Shown here piece by piece: positions 18,786-28,078 of a stretch of 64,000 nucleotides of DNA; the first letter of the stretch is position 1; each line of letters starts with the position of its first letter. The position numbers were made by a program, and so were the translations under genes. The notes under the pieces were generated by a model. The model was not told the origin of the DNA, did not search any database, and was given only the letters and a program-made list of their open reading frames with translations. This DNA comes from Sphingomonadales bacterium (GTDB lineage Bacteria > Pseudomonadota > Alphaproteobacteria > Sphingomonadales > Sphingomonadaceae): contig JADJAC010000010.1 in NCBI GenBank assembly GCA_016704425.1, positions 179,501-243,500 on the forward strand, read 5' to 3'.

Positions 18786-18874
18786 AGTATGGCCAAATGG
18801 CCTATTGGGAGGAAAGCGTGCCATCAAATAGGTCAAGCACGAAGCTTGAATAACCGGGTTTGGTAACCAAAGCC

Positions 18875-19309
18875 TTAACGAAGGGCGGCACGCGCTGCGA
18901 CTTTGCATTCCCCGGTGCGCCGCGCCTCGAATTCCACGGCAAAGGGCTCCTGCTTGACAATTCCCTGCGACTCGATCTGGATCAGTCTTGCCGTTTCGAC
19001 CTTGATCGTCGTCCGGCCGTGCCCGCTGCCCGGGCATGTATAGTGCACCGTTGTCTCACGCGCCGAATTGGCGATGACGAAACGATTGCAAGCGGCCGTG
19101 CCATGTACGACCTGAAGCAGAGCGCGCACATCCTGAACGCAGACAGAACGGTTTCCCGAGGCACTTGTGCGGGATTTCAGGAACCATTGACCGGGCTCGA
19201 CCGTGGCCAAGGCTGGCATGGCACCTGGCTGCGGGTTCTGGGTATGTCCCGGAACCGCAAGCAAGGCCAGCAAGGCAATCGGCAATGCAATCCAATGCGT
19301 CACAAACAT
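18875..19309 (-). CDS. Exported DUF3617-like protein
   Basis: This 144-residue protein has a signal peptide (WIALPIALLALLAVPGHTQ) and a mature part of the type EPGQWFLKSRT...VCVQDVRALLQ...AACNRFVIANSARETTVHYTCPGSGHGRTTIKVETARLIQIESQGI. The opening GQW, paired cysteines and the beta pattern resemble DUF3617, a periplasmic family of unknown function frequent in sphingomonads. It is transcribed alone, with an intrinsic terminator downstream. The call of an exported protein is firmer than the family name. Confidence 0.65.
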   Translation of the reverse strand: MFVTHWIALPIALLALLAVPGHTQNPQPGAMPALATVEPGQWFLKSRTSASGNRSVCVQDVRALLQVVHGTAACNRFVIANSARETTVHYTCPGSGHGRTTIKVETARLIQIESQGIVKQEPFAVEFEARRTGECKVAARAALR

Positions 19310-19426
19310 TCCCTCATGAGCGTGGTCGGCATTCTCCAGCGATTTGCCCGCCTAAATCGATTCCGACACAGCTGTATTGGATGTTTTCGATGACTCCATA
19401 TACGACCGAAACACGGCAAAAATAAG

Positions 19427-20320
19427 CTAGCCAAGAGATATAGGGAACGTCCTGGCACAGAATTCACATTCGACCGACACGATTCCGGCTTCATCTGCCA
19501 TCGCGGCGCGCTCGTCTTCAGGGAACCGGAAGATTACATCGCGGATATGATCCGGATCGCAGCGGCACCCGCGCGATAGCGATGCCCCGCCCAGCACACG
19601 GACTTCGCCTTCATCGTGATAGAGGCGCCATACCAGTGTCTCCAGAGCCAGTGTGCCGTCAGTCAGTTCGTCAGGGCGGATCGAATGCGAGAGGATGGCC
19701 ACATGTTCCCATTCAGGGTGGTCGAGCCGCGTGTGCAGCCGCTCCCGGCCGTCCTCGCCTTCAGCAAGATGCTGCACAAGCAAGCCCCCCGCGACCCGCC
19801 CTTTGACACCGACGCGCACAAGGCTTGGGATCTGTTCCGACTGGCTGAAATAGGTTTCTACCGCCTGCGCGAGCGATTCGCCTTCAAGCGGGACAATCCC
19901 CTGATACCGCTCGCCCGAAACGGCCTGATCGAATGTGATCGCCAGATAGCCCTTGCCGAACAGCCCGAACAGTGTGGGGTCGGGGCCGAGTTCGGCCAGA
20001 AGGTCGACATCGTGTTTCACATAGCCGCGCAATTCGCCGCCGCGATAGTCACAGACGAGCAGAGACACCGGACCGCCCTGTGTCTGCGCCTGCATCGTCA
20101 ACTGTCCACCTGCATCCTTGAGCATCGCCCCAAGCAGCGCCGTAATGGTGAGTGCCTCAATCAACAGTTTTTCAATCGCGGGCGGATAACCATGTGCTGA
20201 AAGGATCGTGTCGAGGACGGGACCGAGCCGAACGAAGCGGCCCCGAGCATGCCGCTCGGTCAGGATGAAGCCAAGCGCCCGGTCAATATCCGCGTCACTC
20301 ACCCGATCAGCCCGAAGCAC
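19427..20320 (-). CDS. hslO: Redox-regulated chaperone Hsp33
   Basis: This 297-residue cytosolic holdase is activated when oxidants strip zinc from its C-terminal cysteines. The zinc centre is visible as [12 protein letters not shown]...ECEFC near residues 248-285. The N-terminal [32 protein letters not shown] and [30 protein letters not shown] match the family. Its start overlaps the end of argF by 22 bases, so it is the third gene of an argD-argF-hslO operon, an order common in sphingomonads. Confidence 0.93.
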   Translation of the reverse strand: MLRADRVSDADIDRALGFILTERHARGRFVRLGPVLDTILSAHGYPPAIEKLLIEALTITALLGAMLKDAGGQLTMQAQTQGGPVSLLVCDYRGGELRGYVKHDVDLLAELGPDPTLFGLFGKGYLAITFDQAVSGERYQGIVPLEGESLAQAVETYFSQSEQIPSLVRVGVKGRVAGGLLVQHLAEGEDGRERLHTRLDHPEWEHVAILSHSIRPDELTDGTLALETLVWRLYHDEGEVRVLGGASLSRGCRCDPDHIRDVIFRFPEDERAAMADEAGIVSVECEFCARTFPISLG

Positions 20321-21228
20321 CAGAGAAGGATCGACTTCTGGGCATGAATACGGTTTTCTGCTTCATCCCATATCAGCGACTGGGCGCCATCGAGTACGGC
20401 ATCGGTCGCTTCCTCACCGCGGTGGGCGGGAAGGCAATGGAGAAACGCGGCATTCGGATTGGCACCGGCCATCAGGCGTTCGTTCACCTGAAAGGGTGCC
20501 ATTGCCGCAAGCTTGTTGTGGACGTGCTCTTGCCCCATCGACACCCAAGTGTCCGTGACCACGACATCGGCCCCATGCACCGCTTCCGCTGCATCGCGAA
20601 AGACCTCAATACCGGCTCCGGCCGCGCGTGCTGCATCGACAAAGGCGGGATCGGGATCATACCCCTGCGGGCAACCGACACGCACATTGAACTTCATCAG
20701 GCCTGCAGCTTCGATGATCGAGGACAGGACATTGTTGCCATCACCCAGCCAGGCCACCGTGAGGCCGGGAAGAGCCTTGCCGTGCTCGAGCAACGTCAGG
20801 AGATCTGCCACAATCTGGCAGGGATGAGAGAGATCCGTCAGCCCGTTGATGACCGGAACACTCGCGAACTCTGCCATGTCCTCGATCTTGCCGTGGTCAT
20901 CGGTCCGGATGACGATGGCATCAACCATGCGCGACAGAACGCGCGACGTATCGGCGACTGTTTCGCCGCGGCCCAGCTGCATCTGGCCCGCCGCCATGAA
21001 CATGGCATCGCCGCCAAGCTGGCGCATGGCCATGTCGAAAGAAACGCGGGTTCGTGTCGAGTTCTTTTCGAAGATCATCGCAAGCGTATGATCGGCCAGC
21101 GGTGCATCCGCATCGGGTTTGCCCTTCGGCCAACCCTTGCGCGCCGCCTTGCGATCCAGTGCATCGGCAAGGATGGCCGCAATCCCGTCCGACCCGGCGT
21201 CGGACAGGTTGAGGAAATGCCGGATCAC
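20299..21228 (-). CDS. argF: Ornithine carbamoyltransferase
   Basis: This 309-residue transferase makes citrulline from ornithine and carbamoyl phosphate in arginine synthesis. Binding motifs are STRTR ([21 protein letters not shown]), HPCQ ([14 protein letters not shown]), the ornithine-loop region VSMGQE and [10 protein letters not shown] near the C terminus. The ATG overlaps the argD stop by four bases (ATGA), and the end overlaps hslO, so the three are translationally coupled. Confidence 0.96.
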   Translation of the reverse strand: MIRHFLNLSDAGSDGIAAILADALDRKAARKGWPKGKPDADAPLADHTLAMIFEKNSTRTRVSFDMAMRQLGGDAMFMAAGQMQLGRGETVADTSRVLSRMVDAIVIRTDDHGKIEDMAEFASVPVINGLTDLSHPCQIVADLLTLLEHGKALPGLTVAWLGDGNNVLSSIIEAAGLMKFNVRVGCPQGYDPDPAFVDAARAAGAGIEVFRDAAEAVHGADVVVTDTWVSMGQEHVHNKLAAMAPFQVNERLMAGANPNAAFLHCLPAHRGEEATDAVLDGAQSLIWDEAENRIHAQKSILLWCFGLIG

Positions 21229-22421
21229 GCGGCTTGCGGGATCTGATAGTCCCGCGCACCGGCGGAAAGCCGTTCAATGCATTCCGCAATATGGCTTTCA
21301 TCAATGACGAGCGGCGGCAGCACGCGGAAGACATTTTCACCGGCGGCCACGGTCAGCAGCCCGTGATTGTCCCGCAGATGAGCCACAAAGTCGCGCGAGA
21401 CTGCCGGTTCCTTCATTTTGATTCCGAGCATCAGGCCCTTGCCGCGAATCTCCTCGAACAGGTGATCATGATTTGGCAAAAGCTGCTCGAAGGCCTGACG
21501 CAAGCGTTCTCCCATTGCGGTGACATGCTCGAAAAAGCCCGGTTCGAGCATCACGTCGAGAATGGCCTGCCCCGCAGCCATGGCTAGCGGGTTGCCTCCA
21601 TAAGTCGAACCGTGGGTCCCGATCACCATGCCCTTTGCGGCTTCTTCCGTTGCAAGGCAGGCGCCCAGCGGAAAACCGCCGCCGATGCCCTTTGCAGCCG
21701 TCATGATGTCGGGCGTGATGCCATAATGTTCATAGGCAAAAAACTTGCCCGTCCGGCCATAGCCGCACTGGATTTCGTCAAGGATCAGCAGCAGGCCGTG
21801 TTCGTCACACGCCTTGCGCAGGCCCTGGATGAATTCCATCGTGCCTGCAGTCATGCCGCCTTCGCCCTGCACAGTTTCCACAAGGAACCCGGCCGTTTCA
21901 TCATCGATCTTTGCCAGCGCGCCTTCAAGATCGTTGAACTTTGCATAGTCAAAGCCCGGCAGCAGCGGCTCGAAGCCGTCGCGCATCTTGGCCTGATCCG
22001 TGGCGCTGATCGCGCCGAGCGAACGGCCATGAAAGGCATTCTTGAACGTAATCAGCTTGTACCGCTGCGGATTGCCATTCACGAAGTGATACCGACGCGC
22101 CGTCTTGATCGCGCACTCGATGGCTTCAACGCCCGAGTTGGTAAAGAACACCGTGTCGGCAAAACTATTGTCGACAATCCGTTTCGCCAGCGCTTCGCCT
22201 TGCGGGCTGCCATAAAGGTTCGAGACATGCATCAAGGTTGCCGCCTGGTCTTGAATCGCCTTGGTCAGGTGCGGGTGGCCATGGCCAAGCGCATTGACGG
22301 CAATGCCGGCAGCAAAATCGAGATAGCGTTCCCCGCGTTCCCCGATCAGATAGCAGCCTTCGCCTCGGACAGGACGCACCCCACACCGCGGGTAGACGGG
22401 CATGAGCGGGGTGATAGTCAT
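21225..22421 (-). CDS. argD: Acetylornithine aminotransferase
   Basis: This 398-residue PLP enzyme of class III aminotransferases converts N-acetylglutamate semialdehyde to acetylornithine in arginine synthesis and may also act on succinyldiaminopimelate. The PLP lysine is in [15 protein letters not shown], with [23 protein letters not shown] upstream and [14 protein letters not shown] after it. The ATG at 22421 starts [13 protein letters not shown], the family-type N terminus; the extension to 22508 runs through a terminator and is rejected. First gene of argD-argF-hslO. Confidence 0.95.
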   Translation of the reverse strand: MTITPLMPVYPRCGVRPVRGEGCYLIGERGERYLDFAAGIAVNALGHGHPHLTKAIQDQAATLMHVSNLYGSPQGEALAKRIVDNSFADTVFFTNSGVEAIECAIKTARRYHFVNGNPQRYKLITFKNAFHGRSLGAISATDQAKMRDGFEPLLPGFDYAKFNDLEGALAKIDDETAGFLVETVQGEGGMTAGTMEFIQGLRKACDEHGLLLILDEIQCGYGRTGKFFAYEHYGITPDIMTAAKGIGGGFPLGACLATEEAAKGMVIGTHGSTYGGNPLAMAAGQAILDVMLEPGFFEHVTAMGERLRQAFEQLLPNHDHLFEEIRGKGLMLGIKMKEPAVSRDFVAHLRDNHGLLTVAAGENVFRVLPPLVIDESHIAECIERLSAGARDYQIPQAA

Positions 22422-22454
22422 CGCGAAGGGTCCTTTCAGAATCGTCCAAAACGC

Positions 22455-22480
22455 AAAAAGGTGGCCCGACAGGCCACCTT
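22455..22480 (-). terminator. Intrinsic terminator between ABC permease and argD
   Basis: On the minus strand a perfect nine-base stem (AAGGTGGCC with GGCCACCTT, five-base loop) runs into TTTTT. It ends the upstream permease transcript 50 bases after its stop. An attenuation role for argD is possible but no leader peptide is seen. Confidence 0.75.
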
Positions 22481-22529
22481 GACGCGGAACCGGCTTATAT
22501 CGACCCAAGATGCGGCGGACAACCCCCGC

Positions 22530-23357
22530 TTAATTCTTCAGCTTCCAACCGCTCTTGAGCAATGTGTAGCAGGTCAGCCCCAAAGCAAGGTTGATGGCGA
22601 CAAGCAGCACCGATCCCGTCACCAGCGGAATGTCGGACGTCCCGATAAAGCCGAAGCGGAATCCGGAAATGGCATAGTGAAACGGATTGGCATGGCTGAT
22701 CAGGGCAAAGGTCGGCGCAAGGCTATCCACCGAATAGAATGTGCCCGAAAGGAGCGCGAGCGGCGCAACCACGAAATTCCCTATGGCTGCTGCGTGATCG
22801 AACTTTTCGGCCCAGATCGAGGTCAGAACGCCCATCAATGCAAGCATCGAAGAGCCCAGGAAGCCGAACCAGGCCACGGCCCACAAATGCTGCGGCATGA
22901 TGTGCACTCCCGGCCAGAACAGCATGGCAGCCCAAATCGTAATCCCGACCATCAGGGCACGTGTGATGGCGCCGCCGGTCAAGCCCGCCAGCAATTCGGC
23001 AGGCGAAAGCGGCGGCATCAGATAATCGACGATCGTGCCCTGGACCTTGCCGACCAGCAGCGAGAAGCTCGAATTGGCGAAAGCATTCTGCATCATGCCC
23101 ATCACGATCAGGCCCGGCGCAAGGAAATCGGCAAATGGCACGCCCAGAACGACGCGCCCGGCGCGCCCTGTCGAAACCGTGAAAATGACAAGATAAAGTA
23201 GCGTGGTGAGCGCAGGTGCCCAGATTGTCTGGAGGTGGACCTTGAAAAAACGTCGCACTTCCTTGATATAGAGGGTCTTCAGGCCACCCCAGTTGACCCG
23301 TTTGATCACGGGGACGCCGGGTTCGCCAATAACGCCAATTTCGGACTCGCTGTTCAT
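22530..23357 (-). CDS. ABC-2 type transporter permease
   Basis: This 275-residue integral membrane protein of the ABC-2 family has six predicted helices (for example IWAPALTTLLYLVIFTVSTGRA, GLIVMGMMQNAFANSSFSLLVGKVQGTIVDYLMPPLSPAELL, LWAVAWFGFLGSSMLALMG, FVVAPLALLSGTFYSVDSL). The pattern matches permeases of the NodJ/DrrB/YadH class, which export polysaccharides, lipids or drugs. No ATPase gene lies beside it, so its partner is elsewhere. The ATG at 23357 is used; the longer frame to 23708 lies inside divergent gcrA and is rejected. Substrate unknown. Confidence 0.85.
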   Translation of the reverse strand: MNSESEIGVIGEPGVPVIKRVNWGGLKTLYIKEVRRFFKVHLQTIWAPALTTLLYLVIFTVSTGRAGRVVLGVPFADFLAPGLIVMGMMQNAFANSSFSLLVGKVQGTIVDYLMPPLSPAELLAGLTGGAITRALMVGITIWAAMLFWPGVHIMPQHLWAVAWFGFLGSSMLALMGVLTSIWAEKFDHAAAIGNFVVAPLALLSGTFYSVDSLAPTFALISHANPFHYAISGFRFGFIGTSDIPLVTGSVLLVAINLALGLTCYTLLKSGWKLKN

Positions 23358-23424
23358 CGCCTGATCGCCTATCGGCACGAGGCGCGCGCTGCAAGTGCGG
23401 GGATTGGAATAACAAGGGTAACGC

Positions 23425-24084
23425 ATGTCCTGGACGGAAGAACGCATCGAGAAACTGAAGTCGATGTGGGAAAAAGGAATGACCGCGAGCCAGATCGCGG
23501 AGGAGCTTGGCGGCGTCAGTCGCAACGCGGTGATCGGAAAGGCCCACAGGCTGGACCTCCAGTCGCGCCCATCGCCTGTCAAAGGCGCGGACGGGGAAGG
23601 CTCCAAGCCTGAACCGCGCAAGGCTTCTGCAAAACCAAAGACTGCGCCAGCTGAAGTGACGCCGCGTGCGGCTGCCCCTGCACCCCGTGCAGCAGCGCCG
23701 GTCAACACGCCCCAGCCTGTGCCGACCCAGCCGCATGCCCCGACCGGCGCCCAGCTTCGCTCGATCGGGCCCGGCGGATTCCTTCGCCAGGGACCAGGCG
23801 ATCAGGCGCCGCCCGCTACGCCAGCGCCTCCGCGCAGACTCGTCCCAGCGAAGATCGCGCCTGAATATGCGGACAAGACCGGCTTGCTCGATCTGAGCGA
23901 CAAGATCTGCAAATGGCCGCTCGGGCATCCGGGCGAACCTGATTTCCATTTCTGTGGTGAAAAGGTGAATCCCGGCTTCCCCTATTGCGTCCAGCATTGC
24001 GGGCACGCCTATCAGGCACAGATGCCGCGCCGCGACCGCAGGCCGCCACCGCCTCTGCCCTTTGGCGGACCCCGCGTCCGATAA
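23425..24084 (+). CDS. gcrA: GcrA cell cycle regulator
   Basis: This 219-residue GcrA-family transcription factor, in Caulobacter a sigma-70-bound activator that works at CcrM-methylated promoters, shows the diagnostic N terminus MSWTEERIEKLKSMWEKG followed by TASQIAEELGG-VSRNAVIGKAHRL. A Pro/Ala-rich linker (~55-145) leads to a C-terminal domain with Cys and His residues (KICKWPLGHPGEPDFHFCGEKVNPGFPYCVQHCGHAYQ). The gene marks the organism as an alphaproteobacterium. It is divergent from the ABC permease and stands alone. Confidence 0.95.
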   Translation: MSWTEERIEKLKSMWEKGMTASQIAEELGGVSRNAVIGKAHRLDLQSRPSPVKGADGEGSKPEPRKASAKPKTAPAEVTPRAAAPAPRAAAPVNTPQPVPTQPHAPTGAQLRSIGPGGFLRQGPGDQAPPATPAPPRRLVPAKIAPEYADKTGLLDLSDKICKWPLGHPGEPDFHFCGEKVNPGFPYCVQHCGHAYQAQMPRRDRRPPPPLPFGGPRVR

Positions 24085-24090
24085 TGGTTA

Positions 24091-24112
24091 CGCGCTTCCG
24101 GAGCGAAGCGCG
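24091..24112. repeat. Short inverted repeat after gcrA
   Basis: Eight-base arms (CGCGCTTC at 24091 and GAAGCGCG at 24105) with a six-base loop lie seven bases after the gcrA stop. No T-run follows, so a terminator role is uncertain. Confidence 0.35.
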
Positions 24113-24175
24113 TTGCATCCAACGCTGGCCTTTTGAGGTATCCGGACATAGCATCCGGACCAAAAGGGGGCGTGC

Positions 24176-24967
24176 ATGACACATATTCTTGCAATCAATG
24201 CCGGCATTCTGGTTGGCGTGATCCTTGCCCTTTGGGCCATTTCGGTTCGGATCCGGGATGTCAGCTTCATTGACAGCTTCTGGCCGCTTGGAATGGTCTT
24301 GCTTGCCGCCACCACTTTCCTGCAAGCGGAAGACGGGGCGCCGGGACGAAAGCTTCTGATTCTTGCCTTGACCAGCGTCTGGGGACTGCGCCTGTCCATC
24401 CATCTTTTCACACGCTGGCGCGCCGAAGGAGAGGATCCGCGCTACAAGCGCATCCTTGGGAGCGCAATGGACAAGAAGGGATGGTCCTTCGGCAAGGCGT
24501 CGCTGCTGCTCGTCTTCGCGATGCAGGCGCCGTTGCTCTTCATTGTCTGCCTGCCAGCTCAACTTGGCCAGCTTGCAGCCGAACCCGCGTCAACCGGCTG
24601 GCTCGCCTTTGCGGGCAAATGTCTGGTGCTGGTCGGCATCGGATTCGAGACGATCGGGGACTGGCAGCTCCGCCGGTTCCGCGCGGATGCCGCCAACAAA
24701 GGCAAGGTTCTCGACACTGGCCTTTGGCGGTACACCCGCCATCCGAACTATTTCGGCGACACCTGCGTCTGGTGGGGCCTTTGGCTGATTGCCGCAGAGA
24801 CGACGATTGGACTCTGGGCGGTTGCAGGGCCGCTGCTGCTGACCTGGCTCCTGACGAGACTTTCTGGCGTGCCGATGCTCGAATACAGCCTCAAGAAACG
24901 GCGACCGGGATATGAAGATTATATCCGCCGGACCTCGAGTTTCATTCCCTGGCCGCCGAAATCCTGA
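24176..24967 (+). CDS. DUF1295 steroid-5-alpha-reductase-like membrane protein
   Basis: This 263-residue inner-membrane protein belongs to DUF1295, related to steroid 5-alpha reductases and isoprenylcysteine methyltransferases. It has several helices and the signature SFIDSFWPLGMVLLA, followed by a C-terminal NADPH/SAM-type site: LWRYTRHPNYFGDTCVWWGLWLIA and KKRRPGYEDYIRRTSSFIPWPPK. The natural substrate of the bacterial family is unknown. It stands between gcrA and the BlaI gene with its own gaps, so it is probably monocistronic. Confidence 0.88.
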   Translation: MTHILAINAGILVGVILALWAISVRIRDVSFIDSFWPLGMVLLAATTFLQAEDGAPGRKLLILALTSVWGLRLSIHLFTRWRAEGEDPRYKRILGSAMDKKGWSFGKASLLLVFAMQAPLLFIVCLPAQLGQLAAEPASTGWLAFAGKCLVLVGIGFETIGDWQLRRFRADAANKGKVLDTGLWRYTRHPNYFGDTCVWWGLWLIAAETTIGLWAVAGPLLLTWLLTRLSGVPMLEYSLKKRRPGYEDYIRRTSSFIPWPPKS

Positions 24968-25026
24968 TCGCAGCCTCCTTGGCAAATGTATTCGTTTCAG
25001 TTGTTCATCTCGCGTTCAGGCAAGTC

Positions 25027-25042
25027 GATTACATTTGTAATC
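25027..25042. promoter_or_regulatory. BlaI/MecI-type operator
   Basis: GATTACATTTGTAATC is a 16-base dyad with perfect seven-base arms (GATTACA/TGTAATC) and a two-base centre. It carries the TACA-N2-TGTA core recognised by BlaI/MecI repressors (established for that family). It lies about 40 bases before the blaI-like start, which fits autoregulation of the operon. Confidence 0.75.
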
Positions 25043-25080
25043 AATGAGGTCTGAAGACTGTCTTCGCCCAATGCTTGCGG

Positions 25081-25458
25081 ATGAAATCGATGGCTGAACG
25101 GATCAGCGATGCTGAACATGCTGTGATGGAAGTGCTCTGGGCAGATGCGCCGCTCACGGCCAACAGCGTCGCCGAAATGCTTGCAGACAGCCAAAGCTGG
25201 TCGCTGCCAACGGTCAAGACGCTCCTTTCGCGATTGCTTGCAAAGGGCGCGCTGGCTGCAGAGGCCGAAGGCCGCCGGTTCCTGTATCGCCCGATCATTG
25301 CCCGCGCAGATTATGTCTCGCATGAATCGCGGCGGCTGGTGGACCGGCTGTTCGGCGGAAAGCTCTCGCCGCTGGTCGCGCATCTTGCCGAACAGGAAGC
25401 ACTGACGGCGGAAGACATTTCCGAAATCGAAGCGTTGCTGAAGGAGCTGAAGTCATGA
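25081..25458 (+). CDS. BlaI/MecI/CopY-family transcriptional repressor
   Basis: This 125-residue winged-helix repressor resembles BlaI/MecI. The N-terminal DNA-binding half is seen in ISDAEHAVMEVLWADAPLTANSVAEMLAD...WSLPTVKTLLSRLLAKGALAAEAEGRRFLYRPI, followed by the helical dimerisation half (LVDRLFGGKLSPLVAHLAEQEALTAEDISEIEALLKELK). Starts at 25081 or 25090 are both possible. A fitting operator lies just upstream, and the stop overlaps the M56 peptidase gene (ATGA), so sensor and repressor form a coupled operon. Confidence 0.88.
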   Translation: MKSMAERISDAEHAVMEVLWADAPLTANSVAEMLADSQSWSLPTVKTLLSRLLAKGALAAEAEGRRFLYRPIIARADYVSHESRRLVDRLFGGKLSPLVAHLAEQEALTAEDISEIEALLKELKS

Positions 25459-27005
25459 TTCAGTGGGTCGGGGAAACACTTTTCGCAACGACAGTGTTGA
25501 TGCTGCTCATTCTCGCGATACGCCCGTTCGTGGCGGACCGTTTCGGCGCGCGCGCAGCTTATCTGCTTTGGCTGGCCCCTGCACTGCGGATGATATTGCC
25601 GCCGCTCCCTGCCGACATGTTCGGCGATCGGGCAGCAGCGGTTCAGGATGTGGTGGTTGTACTGGTGGGGTCTTCATCCCCTTCCCTCCAGTCAGCCTCC
25701 GCTACCGGGGGTGGCACCGCCTGGCTGATCTTATCCCTTACGATCTGGCTGGGCGGTGCGGTCCTCTTTTTTGGCCGACATTGGTTGTCCTATGTACAAT
25801 TCTCGCGGAACATAGCTGCAGACGGGCAAGCTCTGTTCGCGGCCGGTGCAATCCCGGTGACTGCAAGTTCCGCTGTTTCATCACCGATTGCACTCGGTGT
25901 TTTTGGCAAATCCGTGGTTGTCCCCAAGGATTTTGCCTACCGCTATGATGCAGCGGAGCAGCGGCTGGCTGTTGCCCATGAACTGACGCATCACGATCGA
26001 CACGATGTCCCTGTTAATTTCGCCGCGCTGGCGATCCTTGCGCTGCATTGGTGGAACCCGGTTGCGCACTATGCCCACCGCGCCTTCCGGCTTGACCAGG
26101 AAGCGGCCTGCGACGCGATCGTGCTGCATGGCGCAACTCCAGAGGAGCGCCATGCCTATGGCTCAGCGCTTTTCAAATCGGCAATGGGCGGCGTTCCGCT
26201 TGCAGCCTGCGCCATGGGCGCGACGACCACGTTGAAAGTTCGCCTGCGGAGGATCGTTTCAGGCAACGCCGAACATCGCCTCGCAAAGCCGGGCGCTGCT
26301 CTTGCGGCCCTGCTGGTCCTTGGCGGTGTTGCCGCCACGGCATCGGGCAGCGTGAAGAGAGCCGTGGATCCTGCCATCGAAATACCCAAAGCTCTGGTCC
26401 TTGGCGGAGGCATGCTGAACGTGTCGACACCTGTTGAGTCGGCCATTCACGACGAAAGAAACTGCCCCGACGCACAGGCACATGCCGCTGCCCGAGCCCG
26501 TGCAAAGGCCATGGACATTGCCGAAGCGGAGCGGGGCGAAGCGGAAGCGGCACGGATCGAGGCAGATCAGGCAGTGGCAGAAGCACGAGAGGAAGCGATG
26601 ACTGCCGCCGTCGAAGCGCGCACCGGTGCGCATGAAGCGTTGATCGAAGCACAAATGCAGCTTCGCGAGGCCGAAGCCGAGGCCGCCATTGCCATGCGGG
26701 ACGCCGAAGCGACGCGGGCCGCTGCGGTCCGGTCGATGAAGATAAGTTGTTCGAACAACAACGACGGCAGCGTCATCTCGATCGAAGGCGGCGAGGACGC
26801 ATCCGGACGCAAACAGATGCAGATCATGGTCTGCGGTGATGGAGCCCGAATGGGCCGCGCTCAAATCATCGACGCCCTGCGCACAACCCGCGAACAGATC
26901 GCACATGACCAGATGCTCCCGGAACAGACCCGGGCGCATGTGCTCGCTGCACTTGATCGTCAGATCGCCAGCGTGCGGCCGCTGCCAAAACCCTCCTTGC
27001 AATAA
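25455..27005 (+). CDS. M56-family (BlaR1-like) membrane metallopeptidase
   Basis: This 516-residue membrane protein has several N-terminal helices and a cytoplasmic zinc peptidase site HELTHHDRHD (residues ~175) with FRLDQEAACDAIVL supplying the third ligand. In BlaR1/MecR1 such peptidases inactivate the cognate repressor after a signal. There is no C-terminal penicillin-binding sensor. Instead a helix (~280-300) is followed by an unusually long Ala/Glu/Arg coiled coil (about residues 335-425), then a small domain with SIEGGEDASGRKQMQIMVCGDGA. The start overlaps the repressor stop. The signal it senses is unknown. Confidence 0.85.
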   Translation: MIQWVGETLFATTVLMLLILAIRPFVADRFGARAAYLLWLAPALRMILPPLPADMFGDRAAAVQDVVVVLVGSSSPSLQSASATGGGTAWLILSLTIWLGGAVLFFGRHWLSYVQFSRNIAADGQALFAAGAIPVTASSAVSSPIALGVFGKSVVVPKDFAYRYDAAEQRLAVAHELTHHDRHDVPVNFAALAILALHWWNPVAHYAHRAFRLDQEAACDAIVLHGATPEERHAYGSALFKSAMGGVPLAACAMGATTTLKVRLRRIVSGNAEHRLAKPGAALAALLVLGGVAATASGSVKRAVDPAIEIPKALVLGGGMLNVSTPVESAIHDERNCPDAQAHAAARARAKAMDIAEAERGEAEAARIEADQAVAEAREEAMTAAVEARTGAHEALIEAQMQLREAEAEAAIAMRDAEATRAAAVRSMKISCSNNNDGSVISIEGGEDASGRKQMQIMVCGDGARMGRAQIIDALRTTREQIAHDQMLPEQTRAHVLAALDRQIASVRPLPKPSLQ

Positions 27006-27013
27006 GGAAAGGC

Positions 27014-27163
27014 ATGATGCGTCATTGGCGGGACACGTCACTGCGCCGTTGGCTGGGCCTTTGTGCCGCTGCCCTGCTAGTCACGCTGACGAGCATTGCG
27101 CTGGCTTCCGTCAATCGCGGAGGCGAATCGACCGGTGTGCCGGTCGGTTATTCCATGCAGTAG
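27014..27163 (+). CDS. Small membrane peptide (49 residues)
   Basis: A short frame with a good ribosome-binding site (AAGGAAAGGC) starts eight bases after the M56 peptidase stop and encodes MMRHWRDTSLRRWLGLCAAA..., a basic N terminus, one hydrophobic helix (LGLCAAALLVTLTSIALA) and a short tail ending in GYSMQ. It is too short for routine gene calling. Its position suggests it is the third gene of the repressor-peptidase operon. No homologue is recognised and function is unknown. Confidence 0.5.
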   Translation: MMRHWRDTSLRRWLGLCAAALLVTLTSIALASVNRGGESTGVPVGYSMQ

Positions 27164-27190
27164 CTTGATTAGGCACGCGCCAGCGGCCAC

Positions 27191-28078
27191 ATGTCTGGTA
27201 TGGATGTGCCCGATCTTTCAAACGAGCCCTATGCGATAGCCGAACAGATCAGTCCGTTGATCAGGCGGGTGCTGGCGCGCAATGCGTCTCCGTTCAGCTA
27301 TACAGGGACGCAGACTTATATTGTTGGCCATGGCGATGTGGCAGTGATCGATCCCGGTCCATTGGGCGATGATCCTGCGCATGTTCATGAGCTTATCCGC
27401 ATCCTTGGAGGTGAGCGGATCACCGCGATCATGTGTACGCACACGCATCGTGACCATTCGCCGGCTGCTGCCCCGTTGGCCGAAGCAACGCGCGCGCCGG
27501 TCATCGGCTGCGCACCCCTGGTCCTGTCAGACGATGGCCCGCGCGCCGATGCCGGCTTCGATCCGACCTACAATCCAGACGGTATCCTGGCCGATGGAGA
27601 GGCGCTGACCGGCCCCGGCTGGACGTTGCGGGCCGTTGCAACACCCGGGCACACTTCAAACCATCTGTGCTTTGAGCTGGAAGAGGAAAAGGCGCTGTTC
27701 ACCGGGGACCATGTGATGGGCTGGTCGACAACTGTCGTCTCCCCGCCGGACGGCGACATGGCTGCCTATATGGCGAGCCTTGCCTTGCTGATGGAACGCG
27801 ACGATGCCATCTACTACCCTGCCCATGGGAAGCCGGTGGAAACTCCACAGCGCCTCGTGCGCGGCATGATGGGGCATCGCAAACAACGCGAAGGGCAGAT
27901 TCTGAGGCTGCTTGAACGCGGCGTCGAACTGATCCCCGACATGGTGGCTGAAATGTACAAGGGAATCGACAGTCGGCTGCACGGCGCTGCGGGACGCTCG
28001 GTGCTTGCGCATCTGATCGACCTGCGGGACCGCGGGGTCGTTTCCGAATGCGGCGACGCGTGGAGTTTGCCGGGTTAG
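27191..28078 (+). CDS. Metallo-beta-lactamase-fold hydrolase
   Basis: This 295-residue soluble hydrolase of the MBL superfamily (LACTB2/GloB-like branch) has the zinc motif THTHRDHSPAA around residue 84, GHTSNHLCFEL and FTGDHVMGWSTTVVSPPDGDMAAYMASL, plus a C-terminal winged-helix-like domain (GMMGHRKQREGQILRLLERG...VLAHLIDLRDRGVV). Sequence alone does not tell whether it cleaves RNA, thioesters or lactones. It follows the BlaI operon by 28 bases after the small peptide but is probably a separate function. Start at 27191 or 27200. Confidence 0.85.
   Translation: MSGMDVPDLSNEPYAIAEQISPLIRRVLARNASPFSYTGTQTYIVGHGDVAVIDPGPLGDDPAHVHELIRILGGERITAIMCTHTHRDHSPAAAPLAEATRAPVIGCAPLVLSDDGPRADAGFDPTYNPDGILADGEALTGPGWTLRAVATPGHTSNHLCFELEEEKALFTGDHVMGWSTTVVSPPDGDMAAYMASLALLMERDDAIYYPAHGKPVETPQRLVRGMMGHRKQREGQILRLLERGVELIPDMVAEMYKGIDSRLHGAAGRSVLAHLIDLRDRGVVSECGDAWSLPG

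Noticed and set aside
21612..23201. 529-codon plus-strand frame opposite argD and the ABC permease
   Set aside because: Antisense to two well-supported genes and a terminator; no recognisable motif.
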